The notes under the pieces were generated by a model, which saw only the letters and a program-made list of their open reading frames with translations, did no database searches and was not told the origin of the DNA. DNA of 64,000 nucleotides from Taklimakanibacter sp021828105. GTDB taxonomy: Bacteria > Pseudomonadota > Alphaproteobacteria > Rhizobiales > Aestuariivirgaceae. Both the position numbers and the translations under genes were made by a program. The stretch lies in contig JAKATG010000009.1 in assembly GCA_021828105.1 (NCBI GenBank), positions 62,001-126,000 on the forward strand. Reading direction: 5' to 3'. The stretch's first letter is position 1, and each line of letters starts with the position of its first letter. Positions 25,960 to 34,305 of the stretch are shown piece by piece.

Positions 25960-27063
25960 ATGAAGATAGTGCGTTGGATTTTGCCCGCCGCCTTCGCGAT
26001 TGGCACCGCGCTCGCGGCATTGCCGGCCGCGGCCGACGAATTCATGGACAAGGTCAAGGCCGAGGTTCAGGTCTTTGCCGGACCGCAATCGGATTGGCGC
26101 GGACCTACCGCTTCGCCCAAGCTCGCTACCGCCAAGAAGGTCGCCTATCTCTCCAGCAACCAGCAGAACGACGCGTCCCGCGAATGGGGCACGCATATCG
26201 CCAATATCGGCAAGAAGATCGGCTGGGAGGTCGTCATCATCGACGGCCGCGGCAGCCCGGTCGGCTGGCAGGAAGGCGTCAACCAGGCCATCGCGCTCAA
26301 AGTGGACGGCATCGTGATGGATGCGGATGCGGCAAGCCTGCAGCCCCAGATCAAGGATGCGATATCCAAAGGGATCGTCGTTGTCGGCATCCACGCTTCG
26401 GGCTTTCCGGGACCGCAGCCCGAGCTCGGCCTCTTCGTCAATATCCAGCAGGATCCGCGCGACATCGGCCGCGCCCAGGCCGACTGGATCATTATGCATT
26501 CGGGCGGCAAGGCGAGGGCCGTGGTGACGAGCCATTGCGAATATGCGATCGCCTGCGCCAAGGCGCATGCCACCGAAGAGCGGATCAAGGAATGCAAGGG
26601 CTGCGAGGTGCTCGAATTCTCCAACTCGCCGATCGCCGAAGTGGCGCAGCGCCAGCCGGCGCTGGTAACGGCCTGGGTGCAGAAATACGGCACGCCGCTC
26701 TACATCACATCGGTCGCCGACTACACCGCCGATTTCCAGATCCCCGCCTTGCGGGCTGGCGGCGTCGATCCCAAGGACGTCATCCTCGTCTCCGCCGACG
26801 GCAACAAGTCGGCCTATGAGCGCATCCGCGCCGGTGGCCAGTATCAGCTCGTCACCGCATCCGAGCCCTACGGCATGCAGGCCTATCAGGCGATCGACGA
26901 ATTGAACCGCGCTTTCAACAAGGAGCCGCCGAGCGGCTTCGTCCAGACGCCCTATCTCGTCACGCCCGAGAACATCAATGCCGAAGGCGGCGACAAGAAC
27001 ACCTTCATTCCCAGCAACGATTACGAGAAGCATTATCTCGACCTGTGGGGCGTGAAGGGCTGA
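25960..27063 (+). CDS. Periplasmic sugar-binding protein (RbsB/LacI-like fold)
   Basis: A 367-residue periplasmic binding protein of the CUT2 type. The signal peptide is residues 1-25 (ILPAAFAIGTALAALPAAA, cut before DEF). The ribose-binding-like core shows KKVAYLSSNQQNDASREWG, VNQAIALKVDGIVMDADAAS, ISKGIVVVGIHASG and VILVSADGNKSAYERI. A longer-than-usual N-terminal insert and cysteines in HCEYAIACAK and ECKGCE are notable. Strong ribosome site GGGAGGA before the ATG. First gene of an operon with an RbsA-type ATPase and permease, under the GntR operator. Confidence 0.92.
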   Translation: MKIVRWILPAAFAIGTALAALPAAADEFMDKVKAEVQVFAGPQSDWRGPTASPKLATAKKVAYLSSNQQNDASREWGTHIANIGKKIGWEVVIIDGRGSPVGWQEGVNQAIALKVDGIVMDADAASLQPQIKDAISKGIVVVGIHASGFPGPQPELGLFVNIQQDPRDIGRAQADWIIMHSGGKARAVVTSHCEYAIACAKAHATEERIKECKGCEVLEFSNSPIAEVAQRQPALVTAWVQKYGTPLYITSVADYTADFQIPALRAGGVDPKDVILVSADGNKSAYERIRAGGQYQLVTASEPYGMQAYQAIDELNRAFNKEPPSGFVQTPYLVTPENINAEGGDKNTFIPSNDYEKHYLDLWGVKG

Positions 27064-27070
27064 GCGGTTA

Positions 27071-27250
27071 TATGCCCTCTCCGACCCTCCCCCTCTCCCG
27101 TTGCGAAGCAATGGGAGAGGGTGCCCGAAGGGCGGGTGAGGGCTTTTTGTCTGCAAAACAAATGCTCTTGAAAAACCTCACTCGCTTCACGAAAGAGCCC
27201 TCATCCGGCCTTCGGCCACCTTCTCCCACGCGTACCGCGCGGGAGAAGGG
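27071..27250. repeat. GC-rich hairpin repeat element inside an ABC operon
   Basis: Two strong hairpins: 27091-27121 (CCCTCTCCC ... GGGAGAGGG with an inner GTTGC/GCAAT stem) and 27219-27249 (CCTTCTCCC ... GGGAGAAGG with an inner CGCG stem). Together they look like a mosaic intergenic repeat of the type common in Hyphomicrobiales. It separates the binding-protein gene from the ATPase gene and may shape differential mRNA levels. Small open frames through it are spurious. Confidence 0.65.
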
Positions 27251-27284
27251 AAAATTACTGAGGCGCTGAGGCCTCGATGTGATC

Positions 27285-28796
27285 ATGACGGAATCTCCTC
27301 CGCTGCTTGCGATCGCCCGCCTTACCAAGCGCTTCACCGGCACGCTGGCGCTCGATGAGGTCGATCTCGAGGTCCGCGCCGGTGAGGTTCATGCACTGCT
27401 CGGCGAGAACGGCGCCGGCAAGTCGACCCTGATCAAGGTCCTTGCCGGCGTGCATCGCGCCGATAACGGCGAGATCCGCCTCGACGGCCGGCCTGTCGAT
27501 CCTGAGGCCGAGAAGCTGCCCATCACCTTCATCCATCAGGATCTGGGCCTCGTCGACACGATGACCGTCGCCGAGAATGTCGCCTTGATCGCGGGCTATC
27601 CGCGCCGCAACGGGCTCATCTCCTGGGCCGCGGCGCGGACCGTCGCGGTGAATGCGCTGGAGCGCATGGGCGGCGGCGTCGATCCCGATGCGCGGGTCGG
27701 CGATCTCCCCGCCGCCGACAAGTCGATCGTCGCCATCGCGCGCGCCATGGCGGTCAGATGCGATCTTCTCGTCCTCGACGAGCCCACCGCCGCCTTGCCG
27801 GAAGCCGACGTCACCCGCCTTCTCGATGTCCTCAAGCGCCTGCGCGCCAATGGCGTCGGCATCGTCTATGTCACGCATCGGCTCGATGAGGTCTTCCGCA
27901 TTGCCGACCGGGTCACGGTCCTGCGCGATGGGCGTCGCGTGCGCTCATGCGCCATCGCCGATACCACACCGTCGGCTCTCGTCCATGATATCGTCGGCCG
28001 CTCGCTGGCCGAGCTCTTCATCAAGCCGTCGGCCAAGACATCCGCCAAGGTCTTGGACGTGGACGGTCTCATCGCCGATGGCGTGGGCCCTGTCTCCTTC
28101 TCGATCGCGCAAGGCGAGATTTTAAGCCTTGTAGGCCTGCGCGGCGCCGGGCACCGCGCCATCGGACGGGCGATCTTCGGCGATAGCGCGATAACCGCGG
28201 GCACGCTGTCGCTCGCGGGCGAGAAGCTGAAACCTGCCTCGCCCGAGGAGGCCATCCGCCGGCAGATCGGCTTCGTGTCGAGCAAGCGCCGCGAGGAGAG
28301 CCTGGCGCCGAGCATGACGGTGAGGGAGAACCTGTTCGTCAATCCGGTGACCAACGGCATGCGATTGCTGCAGCCGATCCGGCCGGCCCATGAGCAGGAG
28401 CGCTGCCTCAACTCCCTCATCCGCTTCTCGGTGCGCCCGCGCGATCCCGAACGGATCATTGCGACGCTGTCGGGCGGCAACCAGCAGAAGGTCATCGTCG
28501 CGCGCTGGATGGAAGCGGGTTGCCGCCTCCTGGTGCTCGAGGAACCGACCTTCGGCGTCGATGTTGGCTCCAAGGCCGAGATCTATCAGCTTCTGGAAGA
28601 GGCGCTCGATCAGGGGCTTGCCGTGCTCCTGATCTCGTCCGATTTCGAGGAGGTCGCCGGCATCTGCCATCGCGCCCTTATTTTCGACCGCGGCCGGGTG
28701 ACGGCCGAATTGCCGCGCAGCGAGCTCTCGCTGGCGCGGCTCACGGCATTGGCATCGGGCGCCGAAGAAGGCAAGATCAGAGCGAGACTGGCATGA
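27285..28796 (+). CDS. Sugar ABC transporter ATPase with two ABC domains (RbsA type)
   Basis: A 503-residue CUT2 ATPase with duplicated ABC domains. The first has Walker A GENGAGKST (40-48), a degenerate signature (GDLPAADKSIVAIARAMA) and Walker B LLVLDEPTAALP. The second has the degenerate Walker A region LVGLRGAGHRAIG, signature TLSGGNQQKVIVARW and Walker B CRLLVLEEPTFGVDVGSKAE. The asymmetry is usual for RbsA/XylG proteins. The ATG at 27285 lies two codons inside a GTG at 27279; either could serve. The stop overlaps the permease ATG (28793-28796). Confidence 0.93.
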   Translation: MTESPPLLAIARLTKRFTGTLALDEVDLEVRAGEVHALLGENGAGKSTLIKVLAGVHRADNGEIRLDGRPVDPEAEKLPITFIHQDLGLVDTMTVAENVALIAGYPRRNGLISWAAARTVAVNALERMGGGVDPDARVGDLPAADKSIVAIARAMAVRCDLLVLDEPTAALPEADVTRLLDVLKRLRANGVGIVYVTHRLDEVFRIADRVTVLRDGRRVRSCAIADTTPSALVHDIVGRSLAELFIKPSAKTSAKVLDVDGLIADGVGPVSFSIAQGEILSLVGLRGAGHRAIGRAIFGDSAITAGTLSLAGEKLKPASPEEAIRRQIGFVSSKRREESLAPSMTVRENLFVNPVTNGMRLLQPIRPAHEQERCLNSLIRFSVRPRDPERIIATLSGGNQQKVIVARWMEAGCRLLVLEEPTFGVDVGSKAEIYQLLEEALDQGLAVLLISSDFEEVAGICHRALIFDRGRVTAELPRSELSLARLTALASGAEEGKIRARLA

Positions 28797-29800
28797 GCGT
28801 CATGATCACCGGCAGAGCAGATTTCCGTAGCACCGCCACCCGGTTCTTCGCCGTGTGGAATCTCGCCATCCTCCTGGTGATCCTGATCGGCGTCTTCTCG
28901 CTCCTCAAGGGCGACACCTTCCTCACCGCCTTCACCTTCCAGTCGATGGTGAACAGCCGCTCGATCAACGCCATGGTGGCGCTGGCGGTGATGATCCCGC
29001 TCGCTTCCAACAATTATGATCTGTCTGTCGCCTCGATCCTCGGCATCGCGCAAGTGCTGGCCAACGGGCTCATCACCCAGCAAGGCCTTCCCTGGCAGGC
29101 GGCGGCGGTCCTGTGCATAGCGCTGGGCAGCGTCGTCGGGCTGATCAACGGCATCCTCGTCACCCGCGCCAAGATCAATTCCTTCATCGCGACGCTCGGC
29201 ACCGGCACGCTGCTGCTCGGGCTCAATCAATGGTATACGGGCGGCATGCAGGTGGTGGGCCTGCTCCCTGCCGATTTCGTCGCCTTGTCCGGCAAGCTCG
29301 CCGGCATTCCGCTTCCCGTCATCTATGTGCTGATCATCGCGCTCGTGCTGTGGGTGGTTTTCGACTACCTGCCGCTCGGGCGCTATCTCTACATCATCGG
29401 CGACAGCCCGCGCGCCGCCGAGCTCACCGGCATCTCGGCCACGACCTATGTGACCCTGGCCTTCATCGCGTCGGGCACATTGGCGGCCTTTGCCGGCGTC
29501 ATCCTCCAGGCCCAGCTCCAGGTCGGCCAGAGCACCGTCGGCCAGGAGCTGATGCTGCCCGCTTTCACCGGCGCCTTGCTCGGCGCCACCGCCATCCGCC
29601 CGGGACGTCCCAATGTATGGGGAACGGTGCTGGCGGTCGCGGTCCTCGCTGTCGCCGTGGCGGGCCTCACCCAGCTCGGCGCCCCCTTCTTTGTCGAGAA
29701 CCTCTTCAACGGCGCCATGCTCGTCCTTGCCGTCGGCCTCGCCGGCTATACCTATCGCCGCCGCGAGCAGCGCAATGTCGCAACAGCAGGCAAGCCCTAG
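28793..29800 (+). CDS. Sugar ABC transporter permease (RbsC type)
   Basis: A 335-residue CUT2 permease with eight to ten hydrophobic segments (FFAVWNLAILLVILIGVFSL at the start) and family motifs MVALAVMIPLASNNYDLSVA, GLINGILVTRAKINSFIATL, GTGTLLLGLNQWYTGG and the late GATAIRPGRPNVWGTVLAVA. It overlaps the ATPase stop by four bases; the SDR gene starts one base after its stop codon. Forms the membrane channel of the importer. Confidence 0.93.
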   Translation: MSVMITGRADFRSTATRFFAVWNLAILLVILIGVFSLLKGDTFLTAFTFQSMVNSRSINAMVALAVMIPLASNNYDLSVASILGIAQVLANGLITQQGLPWQAAAVLCIALGSVVGLINGILVTRAKINSFIATLGTGTLLLGLNQWYTGGMQVVGLLPADFVALSGKLAGIPLPVIYVLIIALVLWVVFDYLPLGRYLYIIGDSPRAAELTGISATTYVTLAFIASGTLAAFAGVILQAQLQVGQSTVGQELMLPAFTGALLGATAIRPGRPNVWGTVLAVAVLAVAVAGLTQLGAPFFVENLFNGAMLVLAVGLAGYTYRRREQRNVATAGKP

Positions 29801-29801
29801 G

Positions 29802-30530
29802 ATGAACAACGCCTATTCTCTGTCCGGCCGGCGCATCCTGATCACCGGCGCTGCCGAAGGCATCGGCGCCGCGACGGCGTTGATTTGTGCATCGCTGGGC
29901 GCCGAGATCGTGCTTGTCGACATCAAGGACAGCTCATCTCTTGCCGAAACGATCCGCGGCACCGGCGGCAAGGCGGAGAGCTTCACGGCCGATGCAAGCT
30001 CGCGCGGCGATATCGAGCGGATCGCCGCCCAAACCGGCGCCGTCGACGCCCTTGTGCTCAATGCCGCGCTCTGTCCCTGGGACGAGGACTGGCTGGCGCC
30101 CGGATGGGACGAGAGCTTTGAGCGCGTCATGGCGGTCAATGTGCTCGGGCCCTTGCATGCGGTGCGCGCCTTCCTGCCGGGCATGATCGCGCGCCGCTCG
30201 GGGCGCATCGTCTTCATCGGCTCGCTCGCCGGCCGCATGGGCGGCCTCATCGCTGGGCCGCATTATGTCGCCTCGAAGGGCGGCGTGCATGCCTTGGTGA
30301 AATGGCTGGCGCGCCAGGTCGCGCCACAGGGCATCCTGGTCAATGGCGTGGCGCCCGCCTCGGTTGCAACGCCCATGATGCGCGACCGGCCGGTCGATCT
30401 CGAGCGCATTCCGCTCGGCCGGAAAGCCGAAGCGCATGAGATCGCCTGGCCGATTGCCTTCCTGTGCTCCGATGCGGCAAGCTATGTCTGCGGCACGGTG
30501 CTCGATGTGAATGGCGGCGTCTATATGTAG
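29802..30530 (+). CDS. Short-chain dehydrogenase/reductase (SDR)
   Basis: A 242-residue classical SDR. The NAD(P) motif is TGAAEGIGAAT (15-25), with the NxA-type LVLNAALCP. The catalytic residues are Ser141, Tyr155 and Lys159 in HYVASKGG, and the C-terminus ends in GTVLDVNGGVYM. The acidic residue after the second strand (VLVDIKD) suggests NAD preference. In its operon (importer, SDR, lactonase-like hydrolase, alpha-hydroxyacid oxidase, RraA-like aldolase) it may oxidise the imported sugar to a lactone, as L-fucose, L-rhamnose and related dehydrogenases do (inference). Confidence 0.9.
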   Translation: MNNAYSLSGRRILITGAAEGIGAATALICASLGAEIVLVDIKDSSSLAETIRGTGGKAESFTADASSRGDIERIAAQTGAVDALVLNAALCPWDEDWLAPGWDESFERVMAVNVLGPLHAVRAFLPGMIARRSGRIVFIGSLAGRMGGLIAGPHYVASKGGVHALVKWLARQVAPQGILVNGVAPASVATPMMRDRPVDLERIPLGRKAEAHEIAWPIAFLCSDAASYVCGTVLDVNGGVYM

Positions 30531-30545
30531 GGGAGGAAAAAGCCG

Positions 30546-31409
30546 GTGCCTGATTTTCCGATCGTCGACAGCCATGTGCATCTGTGCGACCCGAGTCGCT
30601 TCGGCTATGACTGGACGAAGAACGCGCCGTCGCTGAAACGAACGGTGCTGCCTGCCGACTTCACCAAGGCCGCGGGCAAGGTCGAGGTCGACCGCTTCGT
30701 CTTCGTCGAGGTCGATGTCAATTTCCCGCAGCATCTCGAAGAAGCCGAATGGGTCCAGGGTCTGGCCCTGACCGACAAGCGGCTGGCCGGCATGGTGGCG
30801 GCGCTCCCACTCGAGCGCGGCAAGGCGATCGAGGCCGAGCTCGACCAGCTCCGCCGGAACAAGGTGCTGCGCGCGGTGCGCCGGCTGATCCAGACCCACG
30901 CCGACCCTGATTTCTGCATCCGGCCCGACTTCATCGCCGGCCTCAAGCTCCTGGCGCGGCATGATCTCGCTTTCGACATCTGCATCCTGCACCACCAGAT
31001 GCCCAATGTGATCAAGATGGTGCGCCAGTGCCCTGAGGTGCGCTTCGTGCTCGACCACATCGGCAAGCCCGGGATCAAGGCCGGAATCTTCGATCCCTGG
31101 CGCCAGCATCTCAAGGAGCTGGCCGGCCTGCCGAATGTCCATTGCAAGATCTCGGGCGTTTCGACCGAGGCCGACCACAAGAACTGGACGCGCGAGCAGC
31201 TCAAGCCCTATATCGCCTATACGATCGACACTTTCGGCTTCGACCGCGTGATGTATGGCGGCGACTGGCATGTCCTCGAGCTCGCCGGCACCTATCCCGA
31301 ATGGGTCGACATCGTCGACTGGGTCGTCGAAGGTGCAAGCGACGAAGAGAAGCGCAAGCTCTTCCACGACAACGCCATAGACTTCTACCGCCTCGACAGT
31401 GCTGAATGA
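30546..31409 (+). CDS. Amidohydrolase-2 family hydrolase, probable sugar-acid lactonase
   Basis: A 287-residue amidohydrolase of the fuconolactonase/PDC-lactonase type. Motifs are VDSHVHLCDPSRFGYDW (His10-x-His12), FVEVDVNFPQHLEEAEWVQ, LDHIGKPGIKAGIFDPWRQH, NVHCKISGVSTEADHKNW and FGFDRVMYGGDWHVLELAG (late metal Asp). It starts at a GTG (30546) preceded by GGGGAGG. It lies just after the SDR and overlaps the next gene by ATGA, so it probably hydrolyses the lactone made by the SDR. Close in motif to L-fucono-1,5-lactonase, but substrate is not proven. Confidence 0.87.
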   Translation: MPDFPIVDSHVHLCDPSRFGYDWTKNAPSLKRTVLPADFTKAAGKVEVDRFVFVEVDVNFPQHLEEAEWVQGLALTDKRLAGMVAALPLERGKAIEAELDQLRRNKVLRAVRRLIQTHADPDFCIRPDFIAGLKLLARHDLAFDICILHHQMPNVIKMVRQCPEVRFVLDHIGKPGIKAGIFDPWRQHLKELAGLPNVHCKISGVSTEADHKNWTREQLKPYIAYTIDTFGFDRVMYGGDWHVLELAGTYPEWVDIVDWVVEGASDEEKRKLFHDNAIDFYRLDSAE

Positions 31410-32560
31410 CACCGGACTGGCAGCGCCGCGCCTACAGCATCGATGCGATGCGCCTTTTGGCGCGCCGGGCCTTGCCGCGGCCGGTCTTCGATTTCGCCGA
31501 TGGCGGTGCTGAGGACGAGCATACGCTCCGGCGTAACGAGGCCGCGTTTCAGGAAGTCGAGTTGCTGCCGCGTCCGCTTTCGGGCTCGGCCGCGCGCGAC
31601 CTGTCGCTCACTCTGTTCGGCAAGCGCCTCAGCCTGCCGGTCGTCATCGGGCCGACAGGTCTTGCCGGCCTCTTCTGGCCGGACGGCGAACGCTGCGTTG
31701 CGCGCGCGGCTGAGACCGCGGGCACCGCCTATTGCCTGAGCCATGGCTCGGTCGCGACGCTCGAGGACGTTGCCGCCGCGGGTAATGCGCCCAAATGGAT
31801 GCAGGTCTTCATCTACAAGGATCGCGGCTTCACCCGCGAACTGGCCGAGCGCGCGGCGAAATCGGGCTATGACGCCCTCGTCCTCACCGTCGACAACCAG
31901 CTGCTCGGCAATCGCGAGCGCGACATCCGCAACGGCTTTGCCATACCGCCGCGCTTCGGTCTTTCAGGTCTCGCCGGCATGGCGCTCAAGGCCGAATGGC
32001 TGTGGCGCATGCGCCGCGAGATCAAGCGCGTCACCTTCGGCAATTATGTCAGGCCGGGCGAAGCGGCCGATATCAAGACGCTCGCCGGCCGCATGGCCTC
32101 GCTTCTCGATCCCTCCATGTCATGGACGGACGTGGACGAGCTGCGCAAGACATGGACCGGCCCTCTCATCCTCAAAGGCATCCTTCATCCCGATGAGGCG
32201 GCGGCTTCGGTCGAACGAGGCATCGACGGGCTGATCGTGTCGAACCATGGCGGCCGCCAGCTCGACGGCGCGCCCGCGACCATCGATGCCTTGCCGGCCA
32301 TCGTCGATGCGGTGGATGAGCGTATTCCGGTCCTCATCGATGGCGGCGTCAGGCGTGGCGGCGACGTCGTCAAGGCTCTGGCGCTCGGCGCCAAGGCCTG
32401 TCTCGTCGGCCGGCCGCAACTCTGGGGCCTCGCCGTTGCCGGCGAAGCCGGCGTCGTGCACATGCTCGACATCTATCGCCGCGAGATCGACCGCGTGATG
32501 GGCCTCTGCGGCATCTCGGCGGTCGCCGACATCAACCAGGACATCGTATTCAAGCCATGA
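31406..32560 (+). CDS. FMN-dependent alpha-hydroxyacid oxidase/dehydrogenase
   Basis: A 384-residue member of the lactate/mandelate/glycolate oxidase family. The catalytic His281 lies in IVSNHGGRQLDGAPATID; FMN phosphate contacts are in PVLIDGGVRRGGDVVKALAL and ALGAKACLVGRP. The N-terminal FDFADGGAEDEHTLRRNEAA and VVIGPTGLAGLFWPDGE are typical. It oxidises a 2-hydroxyacid to a 2-oxoacid. It overlaps the lactonase stop and the RraA-like start by ATGA, so it is tightly coupled. In this pathway it may oxidise lactate, glycolate or a sugar-acid intermediate. Confidence 0.92.
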   Translation: MTPDWQRRAYSIDAMRLLARRALPRPVFDFADGGAEDEHTLRRNEAAFQEVELLPRPLSGSAARDLSLTLFGKRLSLPVVIGPTGLAGLFWPDGERCVARAAETAGTAYCLSHGSVATLEDVAAAGNAPKWMQVFIYKDRGFTRELAERAAKSGYDALVLTVDNQLLGNRERDIRNGFAIPPRFGLSGLAGMALKAEWLWRMRREIKRVTFGNYVRPGEAADIKTLAGRMASLLDPSMSWTDVDELRKTWTGPLILKGILHPDEAAASVERGIDGLIVSNHGGRQLDGAPATIDALPAIVDAVDERIPVLIDGGVRRGGDVVKALALGAKACLVGRPQLWGLAVAGEAGVVHMLDIYRREIDRVMGLCGISAVADINQDIVFKP

Positions 32561-33246
32561 TCAAGGATCCTCCGCTTCTCACCATAAGACGCAATTTCCC
32601 GCGGCCCAGCCCCGCGGAGCTTGCGGCCTTCGCCCAGGTCATGACCGGCCATGTCGTCGATGCGATGGAAGGGCGTGGCGCGCTCGATCATTGCATCAAG
32701 CCCCTGGCGCCCGTGTCACAGGTCCTGGTCGGCACGGCCATCACCTGCCATTGCGGTCCGGCGGACAATCTCGCCCTCTTCGCCGCACTTGCCGCCGCAC
32801 AGCCGGGCGACATTCTGGTGGCCGCGACCGACGGCTTCACCGGCACTTCCATAACCGGCGATCTGCTCATGGGCATGGCACGCAACCGCGGTCTCTCAGG
32901 TCTCGTAACCGACGGCCTGGCGCGCGACCTCACCGGTATTCTGGGCGTCGGCCTGCCGGTCTATTGCGCAGGCCTTACGCCCAACTCACCGGCCCGCAAT
33001 GGCCCGGGAACGGTCGGCCTGCCGGTCGTCTTGGGCGGTGTCGCGATTGCATCGGGCGATATCGTCGTGGCCGACAATGACGGCCCCGTCATCATCCCCC
33101 GCCAGCAAGCGAGCGCCGTCATCGCCCGGCTGCCGCAAATACGCGCGGCGGAATCGGCTCTCGAGGCCAAGGTGAAAGCCGGCCTCGAAATTCCCGACTT
33201 CATCCAATCGGTCTTGACGTCCGATCGGATTGTGGAGATCGGCTAA
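32557..33246 (+). CDS. RraA-like protein, probable 2-oxoacid aldolase
   Basis: A 229-residue RraA/MenG-family protein. Motifs are VVDAMEGRGALDHCIKPL, GTAITCHCGPADNLALFAAL, GFTGTSITGDLLMGMARNRG, GLVTDGLARDLTGI and DIVVADNDGPVIIPRQ. The G-x-x-x-A-x-x-R-D core (VTDGLARD) is that of HMG/CHA aldolase and not the RNase-E inhibitor, so a metal-dependent pyruvate-type aldolase or decarboxylase is likely. Last gene of the operon; it overlaps the convergent SnoaL-like gene by four bases. Confidence 0.87.
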   Translation: MIKDPPLLTIRRNFPRPSPAELAAFAQVMTGHVVDAMEGRGALDHCIKPLAPVSQVLVGTAITCHCGPADNLALFAALAAAQPGDILVAATDGFTGTSITGDLLMGMARNRGLSGLVTDGLARDLTGILGVGLPVYCAGLTPNSPARNGPGTVGLPVVLGGVAIASGDIVVADNDGPVIIPRQQASAVIARLPQIRAAESALEAKVKAGLEIPDFIQSVLTSDRIVEIG

Positions 33247-33719
33247 CCGGGAAGCTCGCCGAAATATTCACGCATCTCCACGATCTGCCCTGCCGCGCCG
33301 GCGCGCATGAAGATCGCATGCAGTCCGGTATAAGGCTGGCCTTCGATCACTCCGTTGCCCCGGTCGCAAATGACTGCCCAGTCGGCGTCGAACAGCCGCA
33401 AGCTGACCGCGCTCTCGGTAATGCGATTGCCCGCTTGCGCATGCGCTCTGCACCAGGCCGTGATCGAAGCCTTGCCTTCGGTGCCCGTGCGACGCCCACG
33501 TTGCGGCCCGACCGGGAACTGGAAGGTGAAGTCGTCCGCGCAACGCGCCAGGAAGGGAGACCAGTCGCCGGATCGCCATCCGTCGAAGAACGCATCAATG
33601 GCCGCCTCGAGGGCTGGCCGGAAATCGGGTGCAGCCCACGCGTCAGTTGGTTTGCCCACGAGAGCAGCTGTCGTCGAAAGCAGAAGAAGAGCATTGCGTC
33701 GGGAGAAATCGTGCGGCAT
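33243..33719 (-). CDS. Exported SnoaL/NTF2-like protein
   Basis: A 158-residue protein with an N-terminal export signal containing twin arginines (SRRNALLLLSTTAALVG, cut near AWAA), hence probably Tat-exported. The mature part is an NTF2/SnoaL-like fold: ALEAAIDAFFDGWRSGDW, ARCADDFTFQFPVGPQRG, TGLHAIFMRAG and QIVEMREYFGELPG. Such proteins bind or isomerise small molecules; no catalytic residues are clear. It stands alone, convergent with the sugar-acid operon. GGAG lies somewhat far upstream of the ATG. Confidence 0.75.
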   Translation of the reverse strand: MPHDFSRRNALLLLSTTAALVGKPTDAWAAPDFRPALEAAIDAFFDGWRSGDWSPFLARCADDFTFQFPVGPQRGRRTGTEGKASITAWCRAHAQAGNRITESAVSLRLFDADWAVICDRGNGVIEGQPYTGLHAIFMRAGAAGQIVEMREYFGELPG

Positions 33720-33839
33720 GCGTCTATCGCTCCAGGATGGGTTGGTCGGACAGACGCCTCCTTATCCTTCCCAGCTCTGACGCTTCGTGCCAGAAATGCC
33801 CAGCGCCATACTTTGATACAAGAACACTAAGTCGTGATC

Positions 33840-34187
33840 TCAAGCCCGCACCAGTTTGCGGGCGGTGCGCTCACGCTCGCGCTCCAACTGCTCGCCCCAG
33901 TCGGCGAGCGGACCCAGCGCCTTGTTGAGCGAGCTGCCGCGCGGCGTCACCGAATATTCGACGCGCGGCGGCACTTCGCGGAAGATCTTGCGGCGGACCA
34001 GGCCGTCGCCCTCCATCTCGCGCAATTGCTGGATGAGCATCTTCTCGCTGATGCCCGACACCAGCCGCTTCAATTCGCCGAAGCGCCGCGGCTTCTCGCT
34101 CACCTCCCACAGGATGAGCGCCTTCCACTTGCCGCCGATGACCTCGAAAGCGGGACCGAGCCCGCAGCTATAAGGCTGCTCTTTCAT
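33840..34187 (-). CDS. HxlR-family transcriptional regulator
   Basis: A 115-residue single-domain winged-helix regulator. Typical HxlR motifs are GPAFEVIGGKWKALILWEV, GELKRLVSGISEKMLIQQLR, EGDGLVRRKIFREVPPRVEY and TPRGSSLNKALGPLADWGEQ. Cys8 (PYSCGLG) is the conserved N-terminal cysteine used by some members to sense electrophiles or thiol oxidants. Divergent from the aldehyde oxidoreductase operon, so probably its aldehyde- or quinone-responsive repressor. Confidence 0.9.
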   Translation of the reverse strand: MKEQPYSCGLGPAFEVIGGKWKALILWEVSEKPRRFGELKRLVSGISEKMLIQQLREMEGDGLVRRKIFREVPPRVEYSVTPRGSSLNKALGPLADWGEQLERERERTARKLVRA

Positions 34188-34214
34188 CTGCAGAACCCCA
34201 ATTCTTACTGAAAG

Positions 34215-34241
34215 GTATGTATTGCACTTTATAGTAGGTAC
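34215..34241. promoter_or_regulatory. Possible HxlR operator
   Basis: Imperfect inverted repeat GTATGTA (34215-34221) and TAGGTAC (34235-34241), 28 bp from the hxlR start and 64 bp from the aldehyde oxidoreductase start. HxlR sites often have GTA..TAC arms. Weak evidence. Confidence 0.35.
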
Positions 34242-34305
34242 TTGATGAAAGACAAGCGCGACTTATTTTGCCTCTCATGATGTCTTTGCGAGAGAGGAAG
34301 TGGCG

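Noticed and set aside
27068..27343. 91-residue minus-strand frame in the hairpin element
   Set aside because: Made of the repeat element (RVGEGGRRPDEG-type translation); such frames recur wherever the repeat occurs.
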